Positions 46,763 through 55,661 of a stretch of 64,000 bases of DNA are shown one piece after another (positions within the stretch are counted from its first letter, which is position 1; every line of letters begins with the position of its first letter). Made by a program: the position numbers and the translations under genes. The stretch covers positions 20,347 to 84,346 of the forward strand of contig CALCOY010000035.1 in the NCBI GenBank assembly GCA_937897325.1, given 5' to 3'. The stretch comes from an uncultured Shimia sp. GTDB taxonomy: Bacteria; Pseudomonadota; Alphaproteobacteria; Rhodobacterales; Rhodobacteraceae. The notes beneath the pieces were generated by a model, which made no database searches, had not been told where the DNA came from, and saw only the letters and a program-made list of their open reading frames with translations.

Positions 46763-47011
46763 ATGAGCATACAGCCATACATTGACCGGCCCGCGTCACG
46801 GATGCGCCATTTCATTCGCGGGTTTGTCGATCATCCTGCCAGTGTGAATGAGAGCTATCTGGGCCATGCGCGCTTTGCCCTGTGGTTTTCCGGAATGCTG
46901 ATGCTGGCCGCGCTTGCGGCACTGGTGCATGCTTTGGTGCCACCCCTTTGCACGACAACGGCGAGCCGGATCGTTGACCGCTTGCACGGCGTTCTAGACA
47001 GCCGTCACTGA
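46763..47011 (+). CDS. DUF6356 family small membrane protein
   Basis: An 82-residue protein with one membrane helix (WFSGMLMLAALAALVHALVP). FVDHPASVNESYLGHARFA and TASRIVDRLHG match the DUF6356 pattern (H-P-x-S-V-x-E-S-Y and T-A-S-R). AGGAGAGAC precedes the ATG. Function unknown; it sits divergent to an Lrp regulator and convergent to the ASCH gene. Confidence 0.72.
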   Translation: MSIQPYIDRPASRMRHFIRGFVDHPASVNESYLGHARFALWFSGMLMLAALAALVHALVPPLCTTTASRIVDRLHGVLDSRH

Positions 47012-47013
47012 GC

Positions 47014-47538
47014 TTACTTGTAGGGCCGCGGCGGGGCTGTTTTGAAGGCGGTCGGAAGATCGTCGAAAAGGTCCTGTGTTTGAAGATCCTGACCGTTGCG
47101 GCCCCATTTGCGCATCCATGGCAGTGGTTCGGCCACGTCTCCGTCCGGATGCCATTCGAAATAGCCCAATTCACCTGTGCAAGGGATCGGATCAATCGGC
47201 GTCGGGTTTTGCAGGACAAGACCCATGGGCCCGCCGAACCAGGGGCTGTCGCTGTGATCCACGATATCGACCACATCCACCGTGCCAATGATGGCGCGGC
47301 GGGGCAGGGCGTCAGGGCGTGGGATCATGACGCCATTGGGCTGGAACTTGTAGACCGACCAGTTGTACTCAGCCTCTTTCAGACCGATGGCGGCATGGAT
47401 GCATATTGTCCGGCAATCCATGCGGCCTGCCCGTACCGATCCAAGGCTGCGATTTTCGATGTCCTTGCCGCCGTGAATGATCGCCCAGGCCGAGGGCTGG
47501 CGGACCGAGAGAGCGATGGGGGGCAGATCTTGCCTCAT
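47014..47538 (-). CDS. ASCH domain protein
   Basis: A 174-residue protein. PIALSVRQPSAWAIIHGGKDIENRS is the opening of an ASCH (PUA-related RNA-binding) domain, and AIIGTVDVVDIVDHSDSPWF the later strands. ASCH domains bind RNA or modified nucleosides and include a cytidine deaminase-like subgroup; function here is unknown. It converges on the DUF6356 gene two bases apart. Confidence 0.85.
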   Translation of the reverse strand: MRQDLPPIALSVRQPSAWAIIHGGKDIENRSLGSVRAGRMDCRTICIHAAIGLKEAEYNWSVYKFQPNGVMIPRPDALPRRAIIGTVDVVDIVDHSDSPWFGGPMGLVLQNPTPIDPIPCTGELGYFEWHPDGDVAEPLPWMRKWGRNGQDLQTQDLFDDLPTAFKTAPPRPYK

Positions 47539-47578
47539 CCTTCAATACTAGCTGGGATGAGCGCAATATCCACGTTGG

Positions 47579-47770
47579 CTACCGACGTTGGAGGGCGGAT
47601 GCGGCCTTGGCCGCTGCGAGGATTTCCTGCGCGATTTCTTCGGCTTCTTCGGGATCGAAATCCATGGGCACTTCGAGGCCGGCGCTTTCGACAAAAATGC
47701 GCACCATGCCCTTGTCGGTTGGCCCGATCTGAAGATTTGCCTCTAGATCACGTTCGCTGTTGATACCCAT
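47579..47770 (-). CDS. DUF6324 small protein
   Basis: A 63-residue protein (MGINSERDLEANLQIGPTDK) with VRIFVESAGLEVPMDFDPEEAEEIAQEI, matching the small DUF6324 family of Rhodobacteraceae. The ATG at 47770 is selected because GGAGGCGG lies just upstream; the frame continues upstream without a better start. Function unknown. Confidence 0.72.
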   Translation of the reverse strand: MGINSERDLEANLQIGPTDKGMVRIFVESAGLEVPMDFDPEEAEEIAQEILAAAKAASALQRR

Positions 47771-47846
47771 ATCCGCCTCCGAAATCTGTGCGCGAGGTAG
47801 CGTTTGGTCGCTTGAAAGGCAAGCCGGGTTGGTGCAGCCTGCGCTT

Positions 47847-48329
47847 ATGGATGACGCGATCATCCGGATCTTCGATCCGGCGGATACCAAGTGGGTGGTG
47901 GCGCAGCATGCCACGCTTTATGCCCGTGATGACGGCTTTGACGATACGTTCGGACCGCTGGTTGCCTCGATCCTAACGGATTTCAATTCGGGCCATGATG
48001 CTGCCTGTGAACGCGGCTGGATCGTTGAGGTGGGCGGGCAGAGGCTTGGCTCGATCTTTTGCATGCGCCACGACGCGGTGACAGCCAAGCTTCGGCTGTT
48101 CCTGCTGCTGCCAGAGGCGCGAGGTCTTGGCCTGGGGCAGCGGCTCTTGCAGACCTGTATGGGCTTTGCCGAAGCAGCCGGGTACGGTCGCATGCAGCTT
48201 TGGACCCACCAAAGCCACGCTGCGGCTTGCGCGCTTTATCGCAAGGCGGGCTGGCGGCTGGAAGGCTCGCGCCCGGTGCATTCCTTCAGTCAGGATCTGG
48301 TCGAACAGACATGGGTCTATCGCTTCTGA
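47847..48329 (+). CDS. GNAT family N-acetyltransferase
   Basis: A 160-residue single GNAT domain. LFLLLPEARGLGLGQRLLQTC is the CoA loop and HAAACALYRKAGWRLEGS the C-terminal part of the fold. It looks like the domain that in other bacteria is fused C-terminally to a MarR regulator, but no such fusion is present here. The ATG at 47847 lies 77 bases from the DUF6324 start, which is divergent. Confidence 0.85.
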   Translation: MDDAIIRIFDPADTKWVVAQHATLYARDDGFDDTFGPLVASILTDFNSGHDAACERGWIVEVGGQRLGSIFCMRHDAVTAKLRLFLLLPEARGLGLGQRLLQTCMGFAEAAGYGRMQLWTHQSHAAACALYRKAGWRLEGSRPVHSFSQDLVEQTWVYRF

Positions 48330-48370
48330 GCCTCTTGCATTCGGCGTTGGCGGGGAGTATTTCGAGTTGC

Positions 48371-48447
48371 GTGCCGCCTTAGCTCAGTTGGTTAGAGCGC
48401 CTGATTGTGGATCAGGAGGTCCCTGGTTCGAGCCCAGGAGGTGGTAC
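48371..48447 (+). tRNA. tRNA-His (GTG)
   Basis: A full cloverleaf. Acceptor arms GTGCCGCC and GGTGGTAC pair including the extra G-1 to C73 pair that identifies tRNA-His. The anticodon stem CCTGA/TCAGG encloses the loop TTGTGGA, with anticodon GTG at 48407-48409, and GGTTCGAGCC gives the T loop. CCA is not encoded. Confidence 0.96.
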
Positions 48448-48454
48448 CACGCAA

Positions 48455-48742
48455 TTATTGGTCGATCGAAACCCGTTTGCGCAGGCTGCCATCAAGGTTG
48501 TAAACCAGAATCTCGTCGTCGGTGATAACGGCCAGCCAGTCCGGGCCGAGGGTGAATGCGGTTGGTTTCGTGCCATCGGGCAGGGTGAGCGTGTCGGGCA
48601 GTTGGACTGCGCTTGGAGTCGTATTGAGTCGGATGACAAGCAGGACGATGATGGTTAGAACGCCCATGATCATGATCGCGGTCAGGCCCGTCACCAGGCG
48701 GCGCAGAAACCGCAGGTTTGCTGGTTCTTGAGCGGGATCCAT
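48455..48742 (-). CDS. DUF6476 family membrane protein
   Basis: A 95-residue protein with one membrane helix (GLTAIMIMGVLTIIVLLVI) after a short cytosolic start and a small beta-rich periplasmic part (GPDWLAVITDDEILVYNLDG). This fits the DUF6476 family of Rhodobacterales; function unknown. The ATG at 48742 overlaps the divergent rluD ATG (48741) in the palindrome CATG. The stop lies eight bases after tRNA-His on the opposite strand. Confidence 0.75.
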   Translation of the reverse strand: MDPAQEPANLRFLRRLVTGLTAIMIMGVLTIIVLLVIRLNTTPSAVQLPDTLTLPDGTKPTAFTLGPDWLAVITDDEILVYNLDGSLRKRVSIDQ

Positions 48743-49763
48743 GTCGTCCAAAACACTGACCTTCGATATCGCGGCTGACCCGCCTTCGCGTCTTGATAAG
48801 GCGATCGCCCGCGATGTGCCAGATGAGGCTGCCCTGTCGCGAACCCGCCTTGCCCGGTTGATCGAGGACGGGGCGGTGCAGGTTGGCGGAGCGATTGTGG
48901 TCAACCCAAAGGCCAAGGTCGGCGAAGGCGTAAGGATCGATATCCAGATCGACGTGGCCAGCGAAAGCCATATTGGTCCTGAGGATATTCCGCTGGACGT
49001 GGTTTACGAAGACAACGCTTTGATCGTTGTTAACAAACCGGCGGGTATGGTGGTGCATCCGGCCCCCGGCACGCCGTCTGGCACGTTGGTCAACGCGCTT
49101 CTGCATCATTGCGGGGATGATTTGTCAGGCGTGGGTGGGTTGAAACGGCCTGGCATCGTTCACCGCATCGACAAGGACACGAGCGGTCTGCTGGTTGTAG
49201 CAAAGTCCGACAAGGCGCATCAGGGGTTGGCGGCGCAGTTTGCGGACCACACGGCCGAAAGGCGCTATCAGGCGCTGGTCTACGGCGTGCCGGATGCCAA
49301 TGACCCGCGCCTGAGGGGCGTGCGTGGCACCTCCTTCGAGGCGGGCAATATCCTGCGGATCACCACGCAGCTTGCGCGTCACAAGACCGACAGGCAGCGC
49401 CAGGCGGTGCTGTTTCAGGGAGGGCGCCATGCAGTGACCCGCACGTGCGTGATTGAGCGGTTCGGTGCGCCCCCCTGCCTGAGCCTGATCGCGTGTTGGC
49501 TGGAAACCGGGCGGACCCATCAGATCCGGGTACATATGGCGCATGCGGGTCATGGTCTGGTTGGCGATCCGGTCTATGGCGGCGCACGCAAACTCCCGAA
49601 ATCCGCATTGCCCGAAAGTGGTGCGCAAGCGGTGAAAGCGTTCCCGCGGCAGGCCCTGCATGCCGGCCTTTTGGGTTTTCAGCATCCGGTGACGGGTGAG
49701 GCGATGCGATTTGAGGCAGGGATGCCGACTGACATGAAACAATTGCTGCTCAGCATCAAATAG
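48741..49763 (+). CDS. rluD: 23S rRNA pseudouridine synthase
   Basis: A 340-residue RluA/RluD-family enzyme that isomerises uridines in 23S rRNA. An S4-like domain (ARLIEDGAVQVGGAIVVNP) opens the protein. VVNKPAGMVVHPAPGTPSGT and the catalytic HRIDKDTSGLLVVAK follow; the aspartate is the nucleophile. CWLETGRTHQIRVHMAHAGH closes the active site. RluD specifically is the closest fit, but RluC or an unassigned RluA-type enzyme is possible. Divergent start codons with DUF6476 mean there is no intergenic DNA between them. Confidence 0.9.
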   Translation: MSSKTLTFDIAADPPSRLDKAIARDVPDEAALSRTRLARLIEDGAVQVGGAIVVNPKAKVGEGVRIDIQIDVASESHIGPEDIPLDVVYEDNALIVVNKPAGMVVHPAPGTPSGTLVNALLHHCGDDLSGVGGLKRPGIVHRIDKDTSGLLVVAKSDKAHQGLAAQFADHTAERRYQALVYGVPDANDPRLRGVRGTSFEAGNILRITTQLARHKTDRQRQAVLFQGGRHAVTRTCVIERFGAPPCLSLIACWLETGRTHQIRVHMAHAGHGLVGDPVYGGARKLPKSALPESGAQAVKAFPRQALHAGLLGFQHPVTGEAMRFEAGMPTDMKQLLLSIK

Positions 49764-49837
49764 ATGCGATCTGTGCGTGAGCGCACGGTGCTGGCCCTTC
49801 ACACGCAACGCTGCGCGATTAACTGATAGTTAAGACA

Positions 49838-49866
49838 CTTGAACTGTTTGTATAGCGTTACCATAT
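49838..49866 (+). promoter_or_regulatory. Candidate heat-shock promoter for rpoH
   Basis: CTTGAA at 49838-49843 and CCATAT at 49861-49866, 17 bases apart, resemble a sigma-32 promoter (CTTGAA with a C-rich CCCCATnT box). It lies 54 bases before the rpoH ATG, so it could let RpoH control itself. Read by eye only. Confidence 0.4.
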
Positions 49867-49919
49867 CCAATGTTAAGCTCGTAAACATGGGGCGTTTGAC
49901 AGAGACGAAAGGGACAGCA

Positions 49920-50816
49920 ATGGCGAACTACAAAAACCTGCCGGCACCGACACCTGAGGGCGGACTGAACCGTTACATGCAGGATATCCGGAAATTCCCT
50001 CTGCTCGAACCGGAAGAGGAATACATGCTGGCCAAACGCTGGGTCGAAGAGCAGGACACAGAAGCCGCACATCAAATGGTAACGTCGCATCTTCGCTTGG
50101 CGGCAAAGATCGCGATGGGCTATCGCGGCTACGGTCTGCCGCAGGCCGAGGTGATTTCTGAGGCGAATGTGGGATTAATGCAGGCGGTCAAACGCTTTGA
50201 TCCGGAAAAGGGTTTCCGGCTGGCCACTTATGCGATGTGGTGGATCCGCGCCTCGATCCAGGAATACATCCTGCGATCCTGGTCGCTGGTGAAACTGGGC
50301 ACAACGAGCGCGCAGAAGAAGCTTTTCTTCAATCTTCGAAAGGCCAAGGCGCGGATCGGTGCGTTGGAAGAAGGCGATTTGCATCCCGACAACGTAGCGA
50401 AAATTGCGACCGACCTGGGTGTGACCGAAGACGAAGTGATCTCGATGAACCGGCGTTTGTCCGGGGGTGATGCATCGCTGAACGCGACGGTTGGAACCGA
50501 AGGCGAGGGCGCGATGCAATGGCAGGACTGGCTGGAGGACGAAGACGCCGATCAGGCTGGTGACTATGCCGAAAGCAATGAGTTGGAAGTGCGCCGAGAG
50601 ATGTTGGCCGAAGCGCTTGAGGTTCTGAACGAGCGCGAAAAGGACATCCTGACCCAACGCCGCTTGAGCGATGAGACCGTGACCCTGGAAGATCTGAGCA
50701 CGCAATACAACGTAAGCCGCGAGCGGATCCGTCAGATCGAGGTACGCGCGTTTGAAAAGCTGCAAAAGAGAATGCGCGAGATTGCCCGAACCAAAGGTAT
50801 GATGGCCACGGCCTGA
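49920..50816 (+). CDS. rpoH: RNA polymerase sigma factor RpoH
   Basis: A 298-residue sigma-32 heat-shock factor. Region 1.2/2 begins NRYMQDIRKFPLLEPEEEYM; GYGLPQAEVISEANVGLMQA and RLATYAMWWIRASIQEYILR are region 2. The RpoH box QKKLFFNLRK is intact, and ERIRQIEVRAFEKLQKRM is the region 4 helix-turn-helix for the -35 element. The ATG at 49920 has AAAGGGACAGC upstream. rpoH is followed by a hairpin terminator and a GGDEF-EAL gene. Confidence 0.96.
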   Translation: MANYKNLPAPTPEGGLNRYMQDIRKFPLLEPEEEYMLAKRWVEEQDTEAAHQMVTSHLRLAAKIAMGYRGYGLPQAEVISEANVGLMQAVKRFDPEKGFRLATYAMWWIRASIQEYILRSWSLVKLGTTSAQKKLFFNLRKAKARIGALEEGDLHPDNVAKIATDLGVTEDEVISMNRRLSGGDASLNATVGTEGEGAMQWQDWLEDEDADQAGDYAESNELEVRREMLAEALEVLNEREKDILTQRRLSDETVTLEDLSTQYNVSRERIRQIEVRAFEKLQKRMREIARTKGMMATA

Positions 50817-50840
50817 TTCCTAACCATTGCCGCTTTTGAT

Positions 50841-50866
50841 GCCCCGCGTTGTTATTGGCGCGGGGC
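50841..50866 (+). terminator. rpoH intrinsic terminator
   Basis: GCCCCGCG and CGCGGGGC form a perfect 8-bp stem around a ten-base loop, 24 bases after the rpoH stop, followed by TTGTTAATT. It separates rpoH from the GGDEF-EAL gene. Confidence 0.85.
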
Positions 50867-50960
50867 TTGTTAATTGGGGCCAGTGGCGGCGCGGTTAACC
50901 ATTTCGAAAGACTTTTTGAGTTAACCTATCGTTAGGGAATTTTGAGGATGTGGTTCGCGA

Positions 50961-53348
50961 ATGGGTCTTGTTGTCCTTTTGGGGCGGATTTCCGATGAGC
51001 TGACAGAACAGCTTTTGCGGCGAAGTGACGAAACAAGCTCTGCTGCGTTGATCCGGGATCGAATGGGCTTTGTGCGCAAAGCGCAACTGGTCGCAATCAT
51101 GTCGCTGTCCCGGCCTATGATGCTGGCCAATATCTGCAATGCCTTGGCTCTTCTGGCGCTTGAGCAAACGCTTCGGGTGCTGACATGGGCAACGATTGTC
51201 TGGGCGGGGCTGGTTATCGTGGTCGCCTGCCTTGGGCTGCGTCAGGCCACGCTGTTTCACCGTGCACCAAAACGGGCCACGTCAAGCGTGCGCGCACCGG
51301 GAAAGGTTGTGATCTACGCCTTCCTTCTGGCCTTGATCTGGTGCTATCCGCTGATTTTCGTGCTGCCCAACGGGCATCTGATCGAAGTGGCGTTTGTAAG
51401 CGCGCTTGCCGCGGGCATGATTGCCGGGGGCGCGCTGGCACTTTATCCGGTGCCTCTGGCAGGAATGATCTACACCCTCACCTTGTCGAGTGTTGCCTTT
51501 GTCGCGCTGGTCGTTGGAGGTACGCTGCCGAAACTGTCCTTTGGTTTGGTGACAGTCGCTTTCTGCTTTGTCGTGGCCTATTCGGTGCGACGGCATACAG
51601 GCGTTTTTCTAGCCGAATTTCTGGGTAAGATGGAGGCTGAGCGGCAGCGTGACATGGTGAACCTTTTGCTGGACACCAATCAAGGACAGGGCGGACAATA
51701 TCTGTGGCGCAGCGATCCTGCACTCAACCTGACAACAGAGCCCGAGCCGCTGCTGCAGATGCTCGGGCTCGACACGCGGGCAGGTGACCCGACCAGTCTC
51801 GTTGACATTCTGCGACAGACGGGCGCAATGCCATATGACAATCCAAGCCTCGTGGCTTATTCGATGCTTCTTTCGCGACCTCTCGAGATGTCAACACATT
51901 TCGACATGACATTGCGCTTGCAGAACAACCAGATCCTGAAGCTTGCCGGACGGGCTGAGGTCGGCGTGGGAGAGGCGCCCTCGGGCTATCAGGGTTACGT
52001 GAAGGACATCACAACCGAGGTGAGCGCGACCGAAAAGGTCTATCATCTGGCGACGCGAGACACGATGACGGGGCTATTGAACTACAGCGAGTTCAAGAAG
52101 CGTGCAGGCGGTTTGCTCGAGGATCTGGACGTTGGAGACGACGTCGCGGTCTTCCTGTTTCTGGACGCCGATAATCTCAAGACCGTGAATGACAATTTCG
52201 GCCACGCGGTGGGTGACCGATTGATCGAAACGATTGCCAACCGGCTTGAGCGGCATCTGCCGCGCGACAGTCTGGTGGCGCGCAAGGGCGGTGACGAATT
52301 CGTCGTATTGCTGCGCGGAGACGCGGATCTGAAGGCCGATCCCTTTTCGGCAGAGCTTATGGCAGCGATCAATCGAAGTTTTCGGTGCGGTGAGATGGAG
52401 ATCCCGATTTCGTGTTGCATCGGGATCAGCACCAGCGCTTTCGCGGATGCCTGCCTTCAGGATCTCGAACTAGAGGCGGACCGGGCGCTTTATCATGCCA
52501 AGTCGCAAGGCAAACGGCAGGTGCGCATCTATGAAGATGCAATCGGGGCCGAGATCCACCGCGACAGGGTGTTGGCGAATGATTTGCCAACGGCTTTGGA
52601 AAGCGGTGCTTTGGCGCTGGAATTCCAACCGATCGTGTCGCTCGCTTCGGACAAGATCATCGGGGCTGAGGCTTTGGTGCGCTGGACGCATCCGCTGTTT
52701 GGCGCGGTAACGCCTGAAAAGATTGTAGTGATTGCGCAGGCCGAAGGGCAGGGGCCCGCCCTTTTGGAATACATGCTGCGGGCGGCCACGGATCACGCGG
52801 CGCGTTGGCCATCGGATGCCTTCGTATCGGTCAACATCAACTCCGCCGATCTGCAATGGAGCAATCTGACCGGGCGTGCTGAAGATATCCTGCAGCAGAC
52901 CAAGTTCGATCCGTGCCGCTTATGGCTGGAGGTCACAGAATCAGAGATGCTGCGCAACAGTGATGAGGTGCAGGCGAACCTGCGGTCATTGCGGGCCAAG
53001 GGCGTCAAGATCGCCGTCGATGATTTTGGGGCAGGGTACTCCTCGCTCAGCTATCTGAGCCTTTATCCCTCGGACATCATCAAGATCGACAAGTCCTTGA
53101 TCCGGCACTGCGACACCAGCGACAGCAACAAGATCATCATTAAGGCGATGCGAGCACTGGCGATGGTGAACGGGTTCGAAGTGGTGGCCGAAGGTGCGGA
53201 GACCGAGGCGGAGGTCGCAGCCCTGCGCAGTTCCGATTTCGAGATGGCGCAGGGTTATGCATTCCACCGACCTATGAAGCCCAAACGTATTCAAGCGCTA
53301 TTGGGCCAAGAGGCCGCAGATCAGCGGCTTGCCAAGAGCGTGGCGTAA
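50961..53348 (+). CDS. Membrane GGDEF-EAL cyclic di-GMP enzyme
   Basis: A 795-residue protein. The N-terminal 220 residues contain about six membrane helices. A PAS-like stretch (residues about 255-350) leads into a diguanylate cyclase domain with GGDEF intact at 443-447, then an EAL phosphodiesterase domain with EAL at 570-572, LWLEVTESEM, and DDFGAGYSSLSYLSLYP. All recognisable catalytic motifs are conserved, so it may make and degrade c-di-GMP. No RxxD inhibitory site is seen just before GGDEF. The signal sensed by the membrane block is unknown; motility or biofilm control is the usual output. Confidence 0.9.
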   Translation: MGLVVLLGRISDELTEQLLRRSDETSSAALIRDRMGFVRKAQLVAIMSLSRPMMLANICNALALLALEQTLRVLTWATIVWAGLVIVVACLGLRQATLFHRAPKRATSSVRAPGKVVIYAFLLALIWCYPLIFVLPNGHLIEVAFVSALAAGMIAGGALALYPVPLAGMIYTLTLSSVAFVALVVGGTLPKLSFGLVTVAFCFVVAYSVRRHTGVFLAEFLGKMEAERQRDMVNLLLDTNQGQGGQYLWRSDPALNLTTEPEPLLQMLGLDTRAGDPTSLVDILRQTGAMPYDNPSLVAYSMLLSRPLEMSTHFDMTLRLQNNQILKLAGRAEVGVGEAPSGYQGYVKDITTEVSATEKVYHLATRDTMTGLLNYSEFKKRAGGLLEDLDVGDDVAVFLFLDADNLKTVNDNFGHAVGDRLIETIANRLERHLPRDSLVARKGGDEFVVLLRGDADLKADPFSAELMAAINRSFRCGEMEIPISCCIGISTSAFADACLQDLELEADRALYHAKSQGKRQVRIYEDAIGAEIHRDRVLANDLPTALESGALALEFQPIVSLASDKIIGAEALVRWTHPLFGAVTPEKIVVIAQAEGQGPALLEYMLRAATDHAARWPSDAFVSVNINSADLQWSNLTGRAEDILQQTKFDPCRLWLEVTESEMLRNSDEVQANLRSLRAKGVKIAVDDFGAGYSSLSYLSLYPSDIIKIDKSLIRHCDTSDSNKIIIKAMRALAMVNGFEVVAEGAETEAEVAALRSSDFEMAQGYAFHRPMKPKRIQALLGQEAADQRLAKSVA

Positions 53349-53359
53349 AGCTGGGCGCG

Positions 53360-54397
53360 TCAGGCGACCTTGACGATTTGCTTCCCGACATTCTTGCCTT
53401 GCAGAAGCCCCATGAAGGCGTCGGGGGCGTTCTCGAGACCCTCGGCGATATCCTCGACCACCTTGATATCGCCGCTGATGACCTTGGGTGCCGCGTCCTG
53501 GAGGAATTCGGGGAAGCGATCCCAATGGTTCGAGATGATGAAGCCATTCACGCTGAGGAAGTTCACGAGGACGTTGCGCCAGATCGCAGGGGCCGGCATC
53601 GGCGCGTCGGCACCTGATCCGAGATTGCCCGCATTGTACCAGGCGATCATGCCGCAGACGGGGATGCGACCGAACGGGTTCATAAGCGGGATCACCGCCT
53701 CGAGCACTTTGCCGCCCACATTTTCAAAGTAGATGTCGATGCCCTTCGGGCAGGCCTCTTTCAGGGCGGCGCGCAGCGCTTTCGCATCTACGTAGGCACG
53801 GTGATCGAGGCATTCGTCAAAGCCAAAGGTTTCCTTGGCGAGCTTCACCTTGTCCGCCCCGCCTGCAATGCCGACCGTGCGCAGGCCCAACGATTTGGCG
53901 AGCTGACCGACCATGCTGCCCACTGGGCCGGTTGCGGCAGCGACCACCAGCGTTTCGCCCGCCTTTGGACGGCCGTACTCCATCAGGCCATGCCAGCCGG
54001 TAAAGCCTGGCATGCCAAGAACACCCAGTGCCGTGGTGATGGGCATGCCCCCCGCATCCAGCTTGCGCAGCATCTTGGCGGGTTGGATGCCATGGCTGGC
54101 CCAACCGAACATGCCGAAAGCCAGGTCACCGGGTTTGAAATGGTCGGAGTTCGAGGCAATGACTTCACCCACCCCACCGCCTTCCATCGTGCCGCCAATG
54201 GGCACAGGAGCTGCGTAGGATTTCGCATCATCCATACGTCCGCGCATGTAGGGGTCGAGCGACATGTAGTGAACCTTGACCAGAACCTCACCTTCGCCGG
54301 GCTGCGGGATCGCGTCGGTTTCCAGCCGGAAATTTTCGGAGGTCGGCGCGCCTGTTGGGCGGCTGGCGAGAACGATCTTTTGCATTTGGTCTGACAT
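53360..54397 (-). CDS. NADP-dependent MDR oxidoreductase, CurA-like
   Basis: A 345-residue medium-chain reductase/dehydrogenase of the leukotriene B4/CurA (enone reductase) group. The start has a strong AAGGAGG. LVKVHYMSLDPYMRGRMDD is the family signature, VVAAATGPVGSMVGQLAKSLG the NADP loop, and FENVGGKVLEAVIPLMN the central block. It reduces alpha,beta-unsaturated ketones with NADPH; the natural substrate is not known. It is convergent with the GGDEF-EAL gene and divergent from suhB. Confidence 0.9.
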   Translation of the reverse strand: MSDQMQKIVLASRPTGAPTSENFRLETDAIPQPGEGEVLVKVHYMSLDPYMRGRMDDAKSYAAPVPIGGTMEGGGVGEVIASNSDHFKPGDLAFGMFGWASHGIQPAKMLRKLDAGGMPITTALGVLGMPGFTGWHGLMEYGRPKAGETLVVAAATGPVGSMVGQLAKSLGLRTVGIAGGADKVKLAKETFGFDECLDHRAYVDAKALRAALKEACPKGIDIYFENVGGKVLEAVIPLMNPFGRIPVCGMIAWYNAGNLGSGADAPMPAPAIWRNVLVNFLSVNGFIISNHWDRFPEFLQDAAPKVISGDIKVVEDIAEGLENAPDAFMGLLQGKNVGKQIVKVA

Positions 54398-54504
54398 TGG
54401 TGGCTCCTCCTTTGATGAGCGAAGGGTGGGGCAGTGATGGCCCCTTGGCAAGCGTGACCTTGGGGCGTATAGCCCGCCTCTGACCGCTGCCAGAGAGAGA
54501 CCCG

Positions 54505-55290
54505 ATGCAAACAAGTGCGAACCTTAACATCATGATGAAGGCTGCACGGAAGGCGGGGCGGTCATTGGTCAAGGATTTCCGCGAAGTCGAGAATCTTCAG
54601 GTGTCCATGAAGGGTGCAGGAGACTTCGTGTCGCGGGCCGATCTGGCCGCCGAAGCGATCCTGAAGGAAGAGCTGCGCGGGGCGCGTCCAAATTACGGCT
54701 GGGTCGCGGAAGAAGGCGGAGAAGAGGCGGGCGAGGATCCCACGCGCCGCTGGATCGTCGACCCGCTTGATGGCACGACGAACTTTTTGCATGGCCTGCC
54801 CCATTGGGCGGTGTCTATCGCCCTGGAACACAAGGGTCAGATCGTATCGGCGGTCATCTATGATCCAGCCAAGGACGAGCTTTACTTCGCAGAAAAGGGC
54901 GCGGGCGCTTGGATGAATGACAGCCGATTGCGGGTGTCAGGGCGCAACCGGATGATCGAGGCGATTTTCTCGACAGGCCTGCCCTATGGCGGGCGGTCGG
55001 ATTTGCCCGACACGCTGCAGGAACTTGCCCGGCTTTTGCCCTCGACGGCGGGCGTGCGCCGCTGGGGAAGCGCTGCGCTCGACCTCGCCTATGTCGCGGC
55101 AGGGCGTTATGACGGGTTCTGGGAACGGCGTCTGAATGTTTGGGACATCGCGGCGGGCGTCTTGATTGTGCGTGAAGCAGGGGGCCTGGTCGAACCTCTT
55201 GAGCCGACCGGGGATCTGTTGGAAGACGGTGCCTTGATCGCTGCCAATTCCGAGCTTTTCTCGCCCTTTGCCAAGCTCGTTCGCGGCTAA
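54505..55290 (+). CDS. suhB: Inositol monophosphatase family protein
   Basis: A 261-residue Mg2+-dependent sugar phosphatase. The metal site motifs WIVDPLDGTTNFLHGLPHW and VWDIAAGVLIVREAGG are complete, and EEGGEEAGED gives the third metal ligand. Members dephosphorylate inositol monophosphate or related sugar phosphates, and E. coli SuhB also joins the rRNA antitermination complex. The SuhB assignment is by general similarity. It overlaps the convergent YciI-like gene by four bases. Confidence 0.88.
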   Translation: MQTSANLNIMMKAARKAGRSLVKDFREVENLQVSMKGAGDFVSRADLAAEAILKEELRGARPNYGWVAEEGGEEAGEDPTRRWIVDPLDGTTNFLHGLPHWAVSIALEHKGQIVSAVIYDPAKDELYFAEKGAGAWMNDSRLRVSGRNRMIEAIFSTGLPYGGRSDLPDTLQELARLLPSTAGVRRWGSAALDLAYVAAGRYDGFWERRLNVWDIAAGVLIVREAGGLVEPLEPTGDLLEDGALIAANSELFSPFAKLVRG

Positions 55291-55580
55291 GTTCGCTTGC
55301 CATCTGCAAAAACCTGATGCCAGCGCAAGATGCGGTGGCTTTCGCGCAAGCCCGTCGACCAAAAGGGGTCGGCGCGGATGAGCGCTTCCACCTCCTCCGG
55401 GCTTTGGGCCTCGACAATCCACATCCCGCCTGCGCCTACGTCGGATTGATCGAATAACGGCCCGGCGGTTTGGATGTGATTGGCGTTTTGCTCCAGAAAA
55501 CTCAGATGTGCGGCCATATTTTTTTGACGCAATGCTGGATCAACTCCTGCAGCATCGGTGAAGAGGACGGCATAGATCAT
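55287..55580 (-). CDS. YciI-like protein
   Basis: A 97-residue small barrel protein. HLSFLEQNANHIQTAGPLFD and GGMWIVEAQSPEEVEALIRADPF match the YciI/YCII family (an ABM-related fold with a putative His/Asp pair). Role unknown. GGAAAGGAGATCC precedes the ATG at 55580; the frame upstream lacks a good start. It is divergent from the LysR gene. Confidence 0.85.
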   Translation of the reverse strand: MIYAVLFTDAAGVDPALRQKNMAAHLSFLEQNANHIQTAGPLFDQSDVGAGGMWIVEAQSPEEVEALIRADPFWSTGLRESHRILRWHQVFADGKRT

Positions 55581-55661
55581 GTGGATCTCCTTTCCTCCCC
55601 TTATCCTGCCCGCCGGTTTTTCCGGATGAAATGCGGATAACTGCTGTAGTAGGCTGCAGAA

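Noticed and set aside
48742..48916. N-terminal extension of DUF6476 to a start at 48916
   Set aside because: It would overlap the rluD coding region by 174 bases, whereas the ATG at 48742 fits the family start.
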